A DNA stretch of 35,578 nucleotides from Lactifluus volemus (taxonomy: Eukaryota; Basidiomycota; Agaricomycetes; Russulales; Russulaceae): NCBI GenBank assembly GCA_022376515.1, contig WTXI01000354.1, positions 1 through 35,578 on the forward strand, written 5' to 3'. A program made the position numbers and the translations under genes. The notes beneath the pieces are model-generated. The model searched no databases and was not told where the DNA came from. It saw only the letters and a list, made by a program, of their open reading frames with translations. Shown piece by piece: positions 28,082 through 35,578 of this stretch; position 1 is the first letter of the stretch, and every line of letters begins with the position of its first letter.

Positions 28082-29287
28082 GTTGCCTGAACTGCCGCTG
28101 CTTCTGGTACTCCTAGTAGTACCAGTAGCGCAACTTTATAATAGCGGTAGGCGTTGAGTTTGGGCTGGTGGTGTGGGGCAAACTGTGGGTATTCCCTGAT
28201 GTATTGTTCAATGAATTCGATCTCCCGTGCGATGTCGGCGAGTTCGTCGAGGGTGGATTGGATAAAACGGAGGCGGTCTACTTCTCCTGTAGATCCTGGA
28301 TCTGTTGGCTAGTTTCGAGACGGATCTCTTCTTCGTTCTCTGCCAGAGACTGGGGGTCTACTCGTTCGTAGGGGTTTGGGTTAGGTGGTCGAGACGTCGT
28401 GTGAGGTTTTCTCTGCGATGGATAAGGATTCCTACTGCAAAGGCGATGATCCCTTCCGGGTCTGGGTGTGTCGAGAGGTGGATAAGGAGTAAGTCTAGGC
28501 TTTCTTCGACGTCGAAGAGCTCTATGATAGTTTCGTCGATGAGGGCGGTAGTGTCCTCAGTCGATGGTGACGTCGGTTCTGTTGTATTCGAGGATATGTT
28601 GGAGGAAGAAGCGATACTGTTCGAGGAGGGATGGTGTTTCGAAGAAGGCGACGAGTTCTGGTTCTTCTTCACGTAGAGAAGCAAAGAGGAGTAGGTCGGT
28701 ATGAACCCACTCGAGTTCTAGGCGGATATGGAAGATAAGGTCTCTTGGTTGGCTTCGCAAGCGGCGGTCAAAGAGGTAGGGTCTAAGGTTTGCCCTGGTT
28801 AGGAGGGGAGTCCTTTCGGGTGCTTGCGGTCTTCCGGGTGATCGGGTGCGTGCGAGGGATCTATCTTTTGGTGTGATAGCGGCAACGGTCTTCCTTGCAG
28901 AAACACTCGTGTTGAAGGGCGTGGATGTGGGTGTAGTGTACCTTCTTTCCTGGTATGAACTCGTGGAAGGCGTGGGTGGTGTACGGTGGTCCTCGAAGTA
29001 GGGCTCGGAGGTCAAAGGTAGGAGGGGGAACGGGAGTGATGGGTTCTTGGGGGAGCCGAAGGGGTTTCCTTATGCGTGGTATGATGACTAAGGGTGACTG
29101 GGGTCTTGGTAGGGCACGGGGTTCTTCCTCTGGGTGCGACGATGCGACGGGGTTCTTCCTCTTTCTCCACTTATAAGGGCACGTAGCCTCTTCACAGGTG
29201 GAGGGTCGACTTTCTGGGTGACGAGTAGGGGACTTAGCTAGTGGCTTGAAGACCAACTGAGGTCTTGTAGGGTTTAGGGTTATTTAG
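28082..29287 (-). other. GypsyB long leader region with overlapping open frames
   Basis: Between the primer site and the gag ATG are about 1.2 kb with open frames in all three minus-strand phases (about 29256-28861, 29015-28557, 28684-28358), none starting with ATG. The first has a cysteine pattern ECFCKEDRCRYH; the second ends with a helical FHIRLELEWVHTDLLLF segment. This could be a decayed extra ORF, a spliced leader gene or a structured 5' UTR. GypsyA has only about 46 nt here. I cannot assign a function. Confidence 0.45.
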
Positions 29288-29288
29288 G

Positions 29289-29299
29289 AGACTTCGCTT
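29289..29299 (-). other. GypsyB primer-binding site of self-priming type
   Basis: On the minus strand AAGCGAAGTCT begins one base after the LTR end. It is the reverse complement of AGACTTCGCTT in the LTR (29583-29573). Eleven pairs is the length known for Tf1 self-priming. Confidence 0.72.
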
Positions 29300-29300
29300 T

Positions 29301-29870
29301 TGTCAAGGCTCAGAGGGGCCTTGGCGCACGACGTGTGCTTGGAGTAATACGAGGAGGGCTGAGCGTGGCAACTAGCCTCAGCACACCGAGGATTACTCAA
29401 GTTCTTCCCTTGGCTTTACTATAGAGGAGAGCGTCGCGCTGACGGATGCACTCTACTGTATTGTCAAAGAAGAGGTCAAGGGCAATCACAAGACGAGACT
29501 AAGTCTTGTATTGACAACGGTCAGGAGGTCTGACAAGAAGGGAAGAGGGTTCAACTAGTCTGATTGCAGACGAAGCGAAGTCTAAGGAGACAAGCTACAA
29601 CGGACCGGTTTATATACTCCTACGGTGTGATGCTGAGTCATAGAGTCCCAGGCATGTCACAGTGTGACATGCCTCCTAAATAATATATCGTAGATCAAAT
29701 GGAGAAACTACGGAGATCTACGGGGATACCTCGGGAAGATCCAGAGATCTTATATCGTACACGGAAAGATCCGAAGATCCGTATCATAGATTGTCTCAGA
29801 ACAAAGCGAAAAAGATACCCACAATCACGTGGGGCCAATACATAAGTAGATCACGTGCCAAACCGTAACA
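29301..29870 (-). repeat. GypsyB 5' LTR
   Basis: 570 bp, eight transitions from the 3' LTR. Read on the minus strand, a 23-nt palindrome (29673-29651) precedes TATATAAA (29616-29609), and AGACTTCGCTT (29583-29573) lies 33 nt after the first TATA base and is the likely RNA 5' end. Confidence 0.93.
29573..29616 (-). promoter_or_regulatory. GypsyB LTR promoter and self-primer segment
   Basis: TATATAAA is followed at 33 nt by AGACTTCGCTT, complementary to the primer site. The geometry matches GypsyA (35 nt). Confidence 0.65.
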
Positions 29871-30420
29871 CAGCCTAGCATGATGTTGCCCATATGGAGG
29901 CACAAAAGGGTCGTGGCGGCGGCGCAATGGAGCACGAGGCGCGGAAAGCTGCTGGAGACTGCCTCAGGGCTACATCCTTTGCTTGTGAGCGTGTCACGCT
30001 GCGTGTGACTGACAGTCGACTTCCCTGGCCAAGAACCTGCTAACTACCTCTCCCACCTAGTGTTGAGCATGGGTTTCTTCCTGCTGCCATCCTGTTTACT
30101 TCCCTCTCCTGCCCTTGATTCATCTTCCCTTCTGCCACATATTTCCACATCCAAGCACTCGGCAGCGTGAGAAAATGTCAACAACGTGGCCGAGAATGAA
30201 CACCCACTTTGTCCTCAAAGAGCATCAGTCCCTGTCCTTCAACTTCTATGTCATGTTTTTTTTGTCTTTCTCACAGCCACACAGGCATCAACACCCTCCT
30301 TTCCCATACCATCCGAGCCAGAGCCCCTTGTAACCGACCACCCTCCAAGCCGTGCTCAACGGCCCCTCATGTTCCCACCCCCGGAGTTATTGTGGCCACA
30401 GATTCCTGTGCCCACAATGT
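29871..30420. other. No clear gene
   Basis: GC-rich sequence of unknown origin adjoins the GypsyB LTR and becomes pyrimidine-rich. It may contain decayed upstream exons of the transcription-factor remnant that follows. I cannot support any feature here. Confidence 0.4.
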
Positions 30421-30429
30421 AGTCATCCA

Positions 30430-31315
30430 GATCGCGTGTCTCGGTGACTTGGACTGCATGGTACATACACCTCAGTCAGAAGGTATCATTCTCTTGGACG
30501 AGACCAGCTCTGCAGTGGTTTATGCAGGCACTTCATGAAAATCCTCACGATCCGCTCAGGCACCGATATGGCCTTTCTGTCATGGCGCTTTACCGCTCGG
30601 GATTTCGACTTGTTGAAGGCTGCTCGAAAACTTTTCAGGCCTGCCCACCAAACTTCCCGTTTTTCCGCACGAATTTTGCCAGCTCCAAGATGCTTTCTGT
30701 AGTCGTACGTGTTTTTGGCCTAACGCTTTCTTCCTTGAATCTCACCACAGCACCCAACAGATTGTCATGCATTTACTCGTGACCTTGGCACCCAAGTCAA
30801 ACTTGGCAATGCCCGCTCTTGATGTTCTCAACAATGCGGTTGCTCTGTTAGAGGCTGGCACTGAAAGTGGCAGCACCAAGAATATGGTGAGCTGCGCTTC
30901 GCGATGGCGCTCCCCAAATCGACAATAATGTTCCCTTCCACAGGAAACGGTGCGCAACCTACATCACGAGGCCCGCGAGGCAGTGGGAAAGGTCGGAGGC
31001 TCAGAAGATGACCTGCCTACGCAATTGGAAGCAGACCAACTCGACAGGCTCTCAGGCCGGACGCGGGTGGGTCACCTTCGAGTTCCGTCATGTCCGAGCA
31101 CCTTGCGACCGATTATCGTGCAGTGAGCAGGCTCGAAGCACCGACGCCTTCTCACCATGTATCAGCCTACTCGTATGCTCCACCGGACCCACAACTCGTG
31201 CAACAGTGCGCTCGGGCACTTCGATCCCTCGTGTGTTCCCAGGTGAAGAGGACTTTGGGGTACCAGTGGGGCAGGACGCCGACAGCGATCCCGAAGCCGA
31301 CATGAAGAGATGTGT
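30430..31315 (+). pseudogene. Remnant of a fungal-specific (Zn2Cys6-type) transcription factor, C-terminal part
   Basis: The segment HENPHDPLRHRYGLSVMALY and following RSGFRLVEG (about 30536-30615) resembles the conserved block near the C-terminus of many Agaricomycete Zn2Cys6 regulators. After a break, 30781-30886 encodes MPALDVLNNAVALLEAG. A GT-AG intron (30887-30943) joins it in frame to ETVRNLHHEAREAVG and LDRLSGRT, again family-like. The frame stops near 31125. No Cys6 DNA-binding domain is in the window, and the 5' part is degenerate or lies in lost DNA. Family placement is by motif recall, so moderate confidence. Confidence 0.55.
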
Positions 31316-31439
31316 GATGCTCTCCAGCCATACTTTCTTGTGTAGTTACATTGTATTAAGATTAAGGTCGTTTCAAATTCATAGACTGCTTCAACACAGC
31401 TGGGGCCAAACCACCTGATCTCGTGGGAAACCTGCGCCC

Positions 31440-31500
31440 ATGGCCACGGGCACTCCATGGGCACGGGCACGGGGTCACCAAATTTTTGGCCGCGGGCCAC
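31440..31500. repeat. GGGCAC/GGCCACG short repeat
   Basis: A short run of GGGCACGGGCACGGGG and GGCCGCGGGCCACG words. It recalls GC-rich transposon ends, but no partner terminus was found. Confidence 0.4.
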
Positions 31501-31539
31501 GCGTGCTCATCATAACATAATAGATCTGATTCTTAAAAA

Positions 31540-31846
31540 AAAAACTATCAAAGCAGAATTAAGCGGAATTAAGTAAAATTAAGACAAATTTGTCACAAAG
31601 TAGGTTTTCAAACAGGTGCTTAAACTTCCTTACTATTTGTTTTGGTTCTTAATTGTGCTTAGTCTGCTTAATCCGAAGTAATTCTCTTAATCTTGCTTGA
31701 GACAATTTTAGCGCACAAAAAATAAGCAGAAAATAAGCAGAAATTTTTTTCCTTAGTGTCCTTAGTGTCCTTAATTCTCCTTATCGAAAAATAAGGAGTT
31801 CTAAGCAAAGCTAAGTGAAATTAAGTAACCTTAACTTTTACTGATG
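31540..31846. repeat. TTAAG-rich repeat related to element C
   Basis: Dense TTAAG, CTTAG and AAGCAGAA words resemble the subterminal arrays of element C. The right border ends TTTTACTGATG; its inverse, CATCAGTAAAA, matches 10 of the first 11 bases of the element C terminus. No matching left terminus is visible, so it may be a truncated relative. Confidence 0.55.
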
Positions 31847-31884
31847 TAGTGACTAATTTCATGGAAGCGATGATGGCATGGACA

Positions 31885-31962
31885 GGTTTCCAAGTTTCCA
31901 GGTTTCCGGGTTTCCGGAAACCTGAAAACCACTGAAAACCAGTGGAAACCCGGAAACTATTT
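31885..31962. repeat. GGAAACC cluster with inverted symmetry
   Basis: GGTTTCC words on the left and GGAAACC words on the right make an imperfect hairpin around the TTTCCGGAAA centre. It is related to 225-352. Confidence 0.65.
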
Positions 31963-32010
31963 TGCCCTTTTGCTGATGTGTTTGTATGCTAATATGTTGA
32001 CAGTAGGTGC

Positions 32011-32106
32011 TCATTGTACGGTAGGCTAAATTTTACCTAATAACATGATTGTAAGGCGCCGGAGGGCATCTTGTAAGAGCCGGGAAGGCTACTAACATAG
32101 TACCTA
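32011..32106 (+). repeat. Dispersed repeat R1, copy 2
   Basis: It contains GTACGGTAGG, TACCTAATAACATG, ATTGTAAGG, GGGCATCTTGTAAGAG and GGGAAGGCTACTAA. It lies in tandem with copy 3 at a period of about 123 bp. Confidence 0.75.
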
Positions 32107-32133
32107 GGGCAATAAATAGCTCTACTAGGGTGC

Positions 32134-32233
32134 TCATTATACAGTAGGTGGAAATTTACCTACTAATGCTATTGTAAGGTGCAGTGGGGCCTGGGCATCT
32201 TGTAAGAGTTGGGGAGGCTACTTATGTGGTACC
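32134..32233 (+). repeat. Dispersed repeat R1, copy 3
   Basis: It contains ATACAGTAGG, TACCTACTAATG, ATTGTAAGG, GGGCATCTTGTAAGAG and GGGGAGGCTACTTA. It is preceded by the same TAGGGTGCTCATT box that precedes copy 2. Confidence 0.75.
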
Positions 32234-32239
32234 AAGGGT

Positions 32240-32530
32240 GGGAGGTCCGAGTCAGTGGACACGCTCACTATGCTCGACACTTTGCTGGTTTCATGCTGTC
32301 TCTCTGATATATGTATGTATGTATCAATATATCAATGTCTGTCACATCGAACCAAGGAGGGAGGAGAAGAGAAGTCAATGTAGTGAGATGAACATATAAT
32401 ATATCATAGGGGGGATTCTGCACCAATCCAAGATACATCTTATGTACCATCAAGAACAAAGTATCATCGCATCAGTAGAGAACTAGAACACTAGTCTTTG
32501 TACAAACAACAAATATCACACCTCCCTTAA
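32240..32530. other. AT-rich stretch without a clear gene
   Basis: It contains a short TATG/ATGTATGT run (32308-32325) and no supported gene. It may be the 3' flank of the channel-like remnant on the minus strand. Confidence 0.4.
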
Positions 32531-32968
32531 CCACAATCATGACATTGTTGGTCGCGCTCGTGCTGGTACACCTTCCGCAGCAGCAGCTTCTGCACTGTCG
32601 ATCGGCACGCGCTACGGTCCGTTCGCCGTCGTTCCCCCAGCAGCAGCCCCACCACTATGCGTGGCAGCTAACAACAACCGACTCGCAGGACCACTCACCC
32701 GTCCCAGCTCGACCGTTGCTGATTCCGCAGGTACAGGCGCAGGCTTATGAGGGGCCGCCGACTTTGTCACCGTCTTCCTCGTCTTGGCAGTTGCAACTAG
32801 ACCCTTCCTAATTGTCCTTCTCTGGCGCACGGGGGTCGCGAGCTCGGCCCGCTCCTCCCACATCTTCCACCTCCATAACGTCATCACCATCACCGGCAAT
32901 GGTGACGGTAGCGGGGTCAGAGTTGAGGTTCGGATGCTGTGCCGCTGCTGCGGCGTCGATCGCAAAGA

Positions 32969-33794
32969 TTAAAAACTAAAAACGAAAAAAAGAAAGAGAG
33001 AGAACGTACATCCGACCCAACCAAAAAAAGCGGACCAGGAGAAGCTCGTCGCAGCATAGCAAGCGACATACTCGACGGTGAAGAGCGCCACAAGGCTAGT
33101 CTCGAGGCCGAACCAAAGTCCACTGGGCAAAGAGTGAAAGACGGGCACGGTCTCTAATATAGTGACAAGCGCTGAAAAGGATATCAAGACAGTGACCAAG
33201 ACGTGAACGAGCATCGCCGCTGGTGACGAATTGGGTCGCTTGAGCAAATTGTAGAGGTGTGATCGCCACGGTGGAGATGATCATGATCATCGGCCTACTG
33301 CCGCGACCGCCGGCGTTCACCTCCTCATCGTCGTGGTTGTGGACAAGATCGTCGTCGTCACGTGGGTGACGTGCTATGATGGGAGAATCTGGAAAGTGCG
33401 CTTGAGGTTTTAGAAAGGGGAGTGCGTCGAGAGCGATGTCGGTCGTCGGCGCAGAGGAAAGAGAAGTAACGTCGATGTCAATGTCAAGCTCGGCGTCACC
33501 GGATGTGCGTCTTTTTGCCCGTCACCGCGTGATGGCAGCGTTGCTTGCTGCACCTGGACGGAGAGGAAGGGGCAGGGGCGGCGGTTCGAAGACGGCGGTA
33601 GCGGGTACAATATTCTGATTCTTCTGATGTGGTGGTAGTGGTGCTGGTTGATGGTAGTAACACCGACGACAAAGTTGCCATCGTGCATAGCGGGTATGTT
33701 TGATTCTGATGGTAAGTTCATCTCTGGGCTCGGGAGGGATTCCGACGAAATTGACGTTGTAATTAGAAGGAAGTAAGTCTCCGTCATCCTCCAT
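32969..33794 (-). pseudogene. Voltage-gated potassium-channel-like gene, N-terminal remnant (S1-S2 region)
   Basis: From an ATG at 33794 an acidic segment (EDDGDLLPSNYNVNF, VGIPPEPRDEL) runs into a TGA at 33522-33524. The same frame then continues through SGDAELDIDIDVTSL and an Asp-rich stretch to about 33265. After a frame change, 33247-32985 encodes NLLKRPNSSPAAM, then two hydrophobic helices (VHVLVTVLISFSALVTILET, and LWFGLETSLVALFTVEYVA), which I recognise as the S1-S2 part of fungal Kv-type channels. The donor GTACGT near 33009 fits an intron. No S3-S6, selectivity filter or voltage sensor is found downstream. The sequence down to about 32540 is Arg/Thr/Pro-rich and unassigned. Probably a decayed or truncated gene. 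Confidence 0.55.
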
Positions 33795-33917
33795 CAAGAA
33801 ATTTGTGTACTCACTTGTACACGCGATCTGGGGATGCCCAAGGCCACGACAGTCTCCACGTAGCGCAGCAGCGCTGGAGAACATAACCATACCCGGCAAT
33901 GATGCGGACAAGGACAA

Positions 33918-34080
33918 GTAGGGATTCGTGTGAATGGGGATAAAGCCCCCGAGACGTTTGAATAAGGTTCGTTGGTGGGGTGCACGGTAAACGGAAGGAT
34001 TTGTGCTTGAACTAAGATGATATTTGGTAGGAAGGGGGATCGGTCATCAGCAACTTGAAGATGAACACTAAACTACAGTA
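33918..34080. other. Short intergenic stretch
   Basis: It separates the channel-like remnant from the TA-flanked element and may contain the former's promoter. No motif is convincing. Confidence 0.35.
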
Positions 34081-34668
34081 CAGTCGAAGCTCTCATAACC
34101 CATAGTGGTTGGTGGACACTTGGGGCTATGGGTTATGAGGGATTATGGGGTATCAGGGATGTCAATGAATAATTTTCTGAATCACTAGATTTATTGAAAA
34201 ATGTGGATGAAGTGTCTACTAGGTCGTATCAATGTCATTTCAGCCATGAGCATCAATTTCTGGTCCTGGACTTGGTTTTGTATGATTCATAGCCCCAGTT
34301 TCAGAGAGTTAAGAGGATTTGCCATGACAACAGTATTTTTTTGTGATGATAGATAGACCTGAGGACTGCTAAAGTGGCACAGGATGAATGTTGCACCAGG
34401 CATACTTAGGTTATTGCGGCTACTGTCACCGGAACTTCAACCCCCTCTGTCAAAATGTCATAATTCAATTGATAGTTTGCGTCGGAATGGCCCTTATGTA
34501 AGCACAAATGTATGGGATTTACGGCAAAATTTGTATGGGTTATGGGGTATGAGAGAAGTTATGGGTTATTGCCCCATTTCCCTGCGAACCAACTTGGTGG
34601 ACAAGAAAATGTATGGTATTTGAGGGATTATGGGTTGTGAGAGCTATGGGTTATGAGAGCTTCGACTG
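34081..34668. mobile_element. 588-bp TA-flanked miniature inverted-repeat element (Tc1/mariner-pogo type)
   Basis: A perfect 25-bp inverted terminus starting CAGTCGAAGCTCTCATAACC occurs at 34081-34105 and inversely at 34644-34668. TA dinucleotides lie outside both ends (34079-34080 and 34669-34670), the target duplication of the Tc1/mariner superfamily. Further ATGGGTTATGAG-like words are repeated inside both ends. The interior has no transposase frame, so it depends on an enzyme elsewhere. The CAGTCGAA start fits pogo/Fot-type fungal elements. Confidence 0.85.
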
Positions 34669-34670
34669 TA

Positions 34671-35055
34671 TGTGAGTCATGTGGGTATGTTCCGATCCTG
34701 ACTTCCCCTGGTGCCAGTGCACATACGGAGCGGCATTTTGACCTTTATTAGTAGCCAACTACTCGGATTCGCAATTCAATGAGCGGATGCAGCCCCCCTT
34801 GAAAAGAAAAACCTTAAAAGAGTTGTGTTGTGAGTAATTTCTGCACTGAGTTGCCGTCGTCCCATCTCACTCTCTGGGCTCCTTACTCACCCGCTTCTTT
34901 GCCGCGCACGCTGCTGTACCATGCCAGACGCGTTTTCCCGCCTCCCCTCCTTGGTCCTCTAGTCTCTGCTCCCTGCTCCTCTGCCAAGTCCTCCACCGCA
35001 CACGTGCGCCGCTGCGCCATGCTACTCCGCCCATTCTGCCCTCCTCCTACTTGTC
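34671..35055. other. Pyrimidine-rich flank, possible promoter or 5' UTR
   Basis: CT-rich tracts and short Pro/Ser/Leu-type open frames lie upstream of the spliced gene entering at 35056. No TATA box is clear. Confidence 0.35.
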
Positions 35056-35578
35056 TTGCCTCGTTTCACTTCATTTTCCTCCACTCTCAATGTAATCTTC
35101 GAGCTCGTGTATTTAAAGTCCCTAGCGGGCCAGCTCACAGATAATATCAAGGAGCTCAAGGCAAAAGTGGCATCCAAACTGCCCACACAGCACAACAACT
35201 CCGTACCATCCTCGTTGGGTCCCCAGGTGCTCCGCGTTCTTTTTTTTTTTCCCTTGTCATCTCAATTTTGTTCTGATCATGGTAGGCATGGTTCAGGGTT
35301 AGCTCGAAGTTAACAAGCCATTCACGAGCGGGTGCGTTTTTTGGTTTATTTTTTTTAAAAAGCATGTTTCTCCGTCCTCATTTCTTACCCCCGTCTCTTG
35401 ATTGTTTCCCTCATGCAGTTCCGCAGCCTGAGAAGTTGGGTGTGAGGCTCAGCTTGTACAAAGAGGCACTCGACTTGGCTGTGGAACTCATCACTCAGAC
35501 CAGCTCCTCCTCACACGAATTCAAGTATGTTCCCACATTTATTCTCTTGGTCGACCAAGAGGCCTATTTGTTACTCAT
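35056..35578 (+). CDS. Partial spliced gene of unknown function running off the right edge
   Basis: Two segments look exonic. The first (about 35098-35226) encodes a helical stretch, LAGQLTDNIKELKAKVASKL, and ends at CAG before GTGCTC. The second (about 35420-35534) follows a CCCTCATGCAG acceptor, encodes PQPEKLGVRLSLYKEALDLA and VELITQTSSSSHEF, and ends at a GTATGT donor (35535). The exact joint between them is not settled. I do not recognise the family. Charged helices suggest a soluble cytosolic or nuclear protein. The start codon and the rest of the gene are uncertain or outside the window. Confidence 0.4.

Larger units (their letters stand above)
20691..29870 (-). mobile_element. GypsyB, Ty3/gypsy chromodomain LTR retrotransposon
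   Basis: 9180 bp between two 570-bp LTRs that differ at eight positions, all transitions (about 1.4%). On the minus strand the order is 5' LTR (29870-29301), primer site, about 1.2 kb leader, gag, pol with protease to chromodomain, Cys/His tail, polypurine tract and 3' LTR (21260-20691). No target duplication is found: AAGAG precedes 20691 and CAGCC follows 29870. The left side lies directly on GypsyA-2 internal sequence, while the right side does not continue GypsyA-2, so a deletion or recombination has altered one flank. Confidence 0.93.

Noticed and set aside
29871..29875. CAGCC as a GypsyB target duplication
   Set aside because: The bases before 20691 are AAGAG, so there is no match.
30115..30538. 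Three overlapping plus-strand open frames as genes
   Set aside because: They are short, in different phases, without domain signals or a good splice structure; probably decayed sequence.
32612..32965. Minus-strand 118-codon frame as the channel C-terminus
   Set aside because: It is Arg/Thr/Pro-rich with no helices or pore motif; I could not connect it by a convincing intron.
1..35578. CRISPR arrays, tRNA or rRNA genes
   Set aside because: No regularly spaced identical repeats, cloverleaf-like segments or rRNA-like conserved blocks were seen on reading both strands.

Overview
The window looks like a transposon-rich stretch of a filamentous basidiomycete (Agaricomycete) nuclear genome. The pointers are short (about 45-65 nt) GT-AG introns, a DUF6532-type fungal gene, a Plavaka-type transposase fragment, a BED-finger hAT, chromodomain Ty3/gypsy elements with Tf1-style self-priming signals, and a remnant of a Zn2Cys6-type fungal transcription factor. 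There is no bacterial gene organisation, and I saw no rRNA, tRNA or CRISPR array.

Layout. 1-457: repeat-rich flank. 466-6398: a complete hAT DNA transposon (19-bp inverted termini, perfect 8-bp target duplication) carrying a 17-exon transposase on the minus strand. 6444-10516 (minus): a DUF6532-family gene split by a 1475-bp inverted-repeat element (8924-10398). 10531-18189: a complete gypsy element (GypsyA-1) with two identical 604-bp LTRs and 5-bp duplication GTCGA, inserted 14 bp upstream of the DUF6532 start codon. 18190-18444: displaced upstream flank of that gene. 18445-19009: 5' part of a Plavaka-type transposase gene, cut by 19010-20690, the 3' part of a second, inverted GypsyA copy (GypsyA-2). 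20691-29870: a second gypsy family (GypsyB) on the minus strand with 570-bp LTRs, abutting the broken end of GypsyA-2. 29871-32530: a decayed transcription-factor gene and repeats. 32969-33794 (minus): remnant of a voltage-gated potassium-channel-like gene. 34081-34668: a TA-flanked miniature inverted-repeat element. 35056-35578: exons of an unrecognised gene leaving the window.

How it fits together. The DUF6532 locus records three independent insertions: the hAT 38 bp past its stop codon, the inverted-repeat element at the start of its second exon, and GypsyA-1 just before its start codon. Removing the middle element plus one copy of a CA dinucleotide joins the two gene parts in frame across a normal intron, so it was probably a working gene before.

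The most unusual signals are in the retroelements. Both gypsy families have an 11-12-nt primer-binding site complementary to their own predicted mRNA 5' end. Both carry, after the integrase chromodomain, a Cys/His-rich pol tail with the same CX2CX6HX4CX5CX2C spacing. In both, this tail region is overprinted in the +1 frame by a second long open frame that shares a short motif between families (G-x4-F-x-T-A-x-V-P-x3-R-L) where the pol frame does not look conserved. GypsyA-1 also combines identical LTRs with a pol gene broken in many places.
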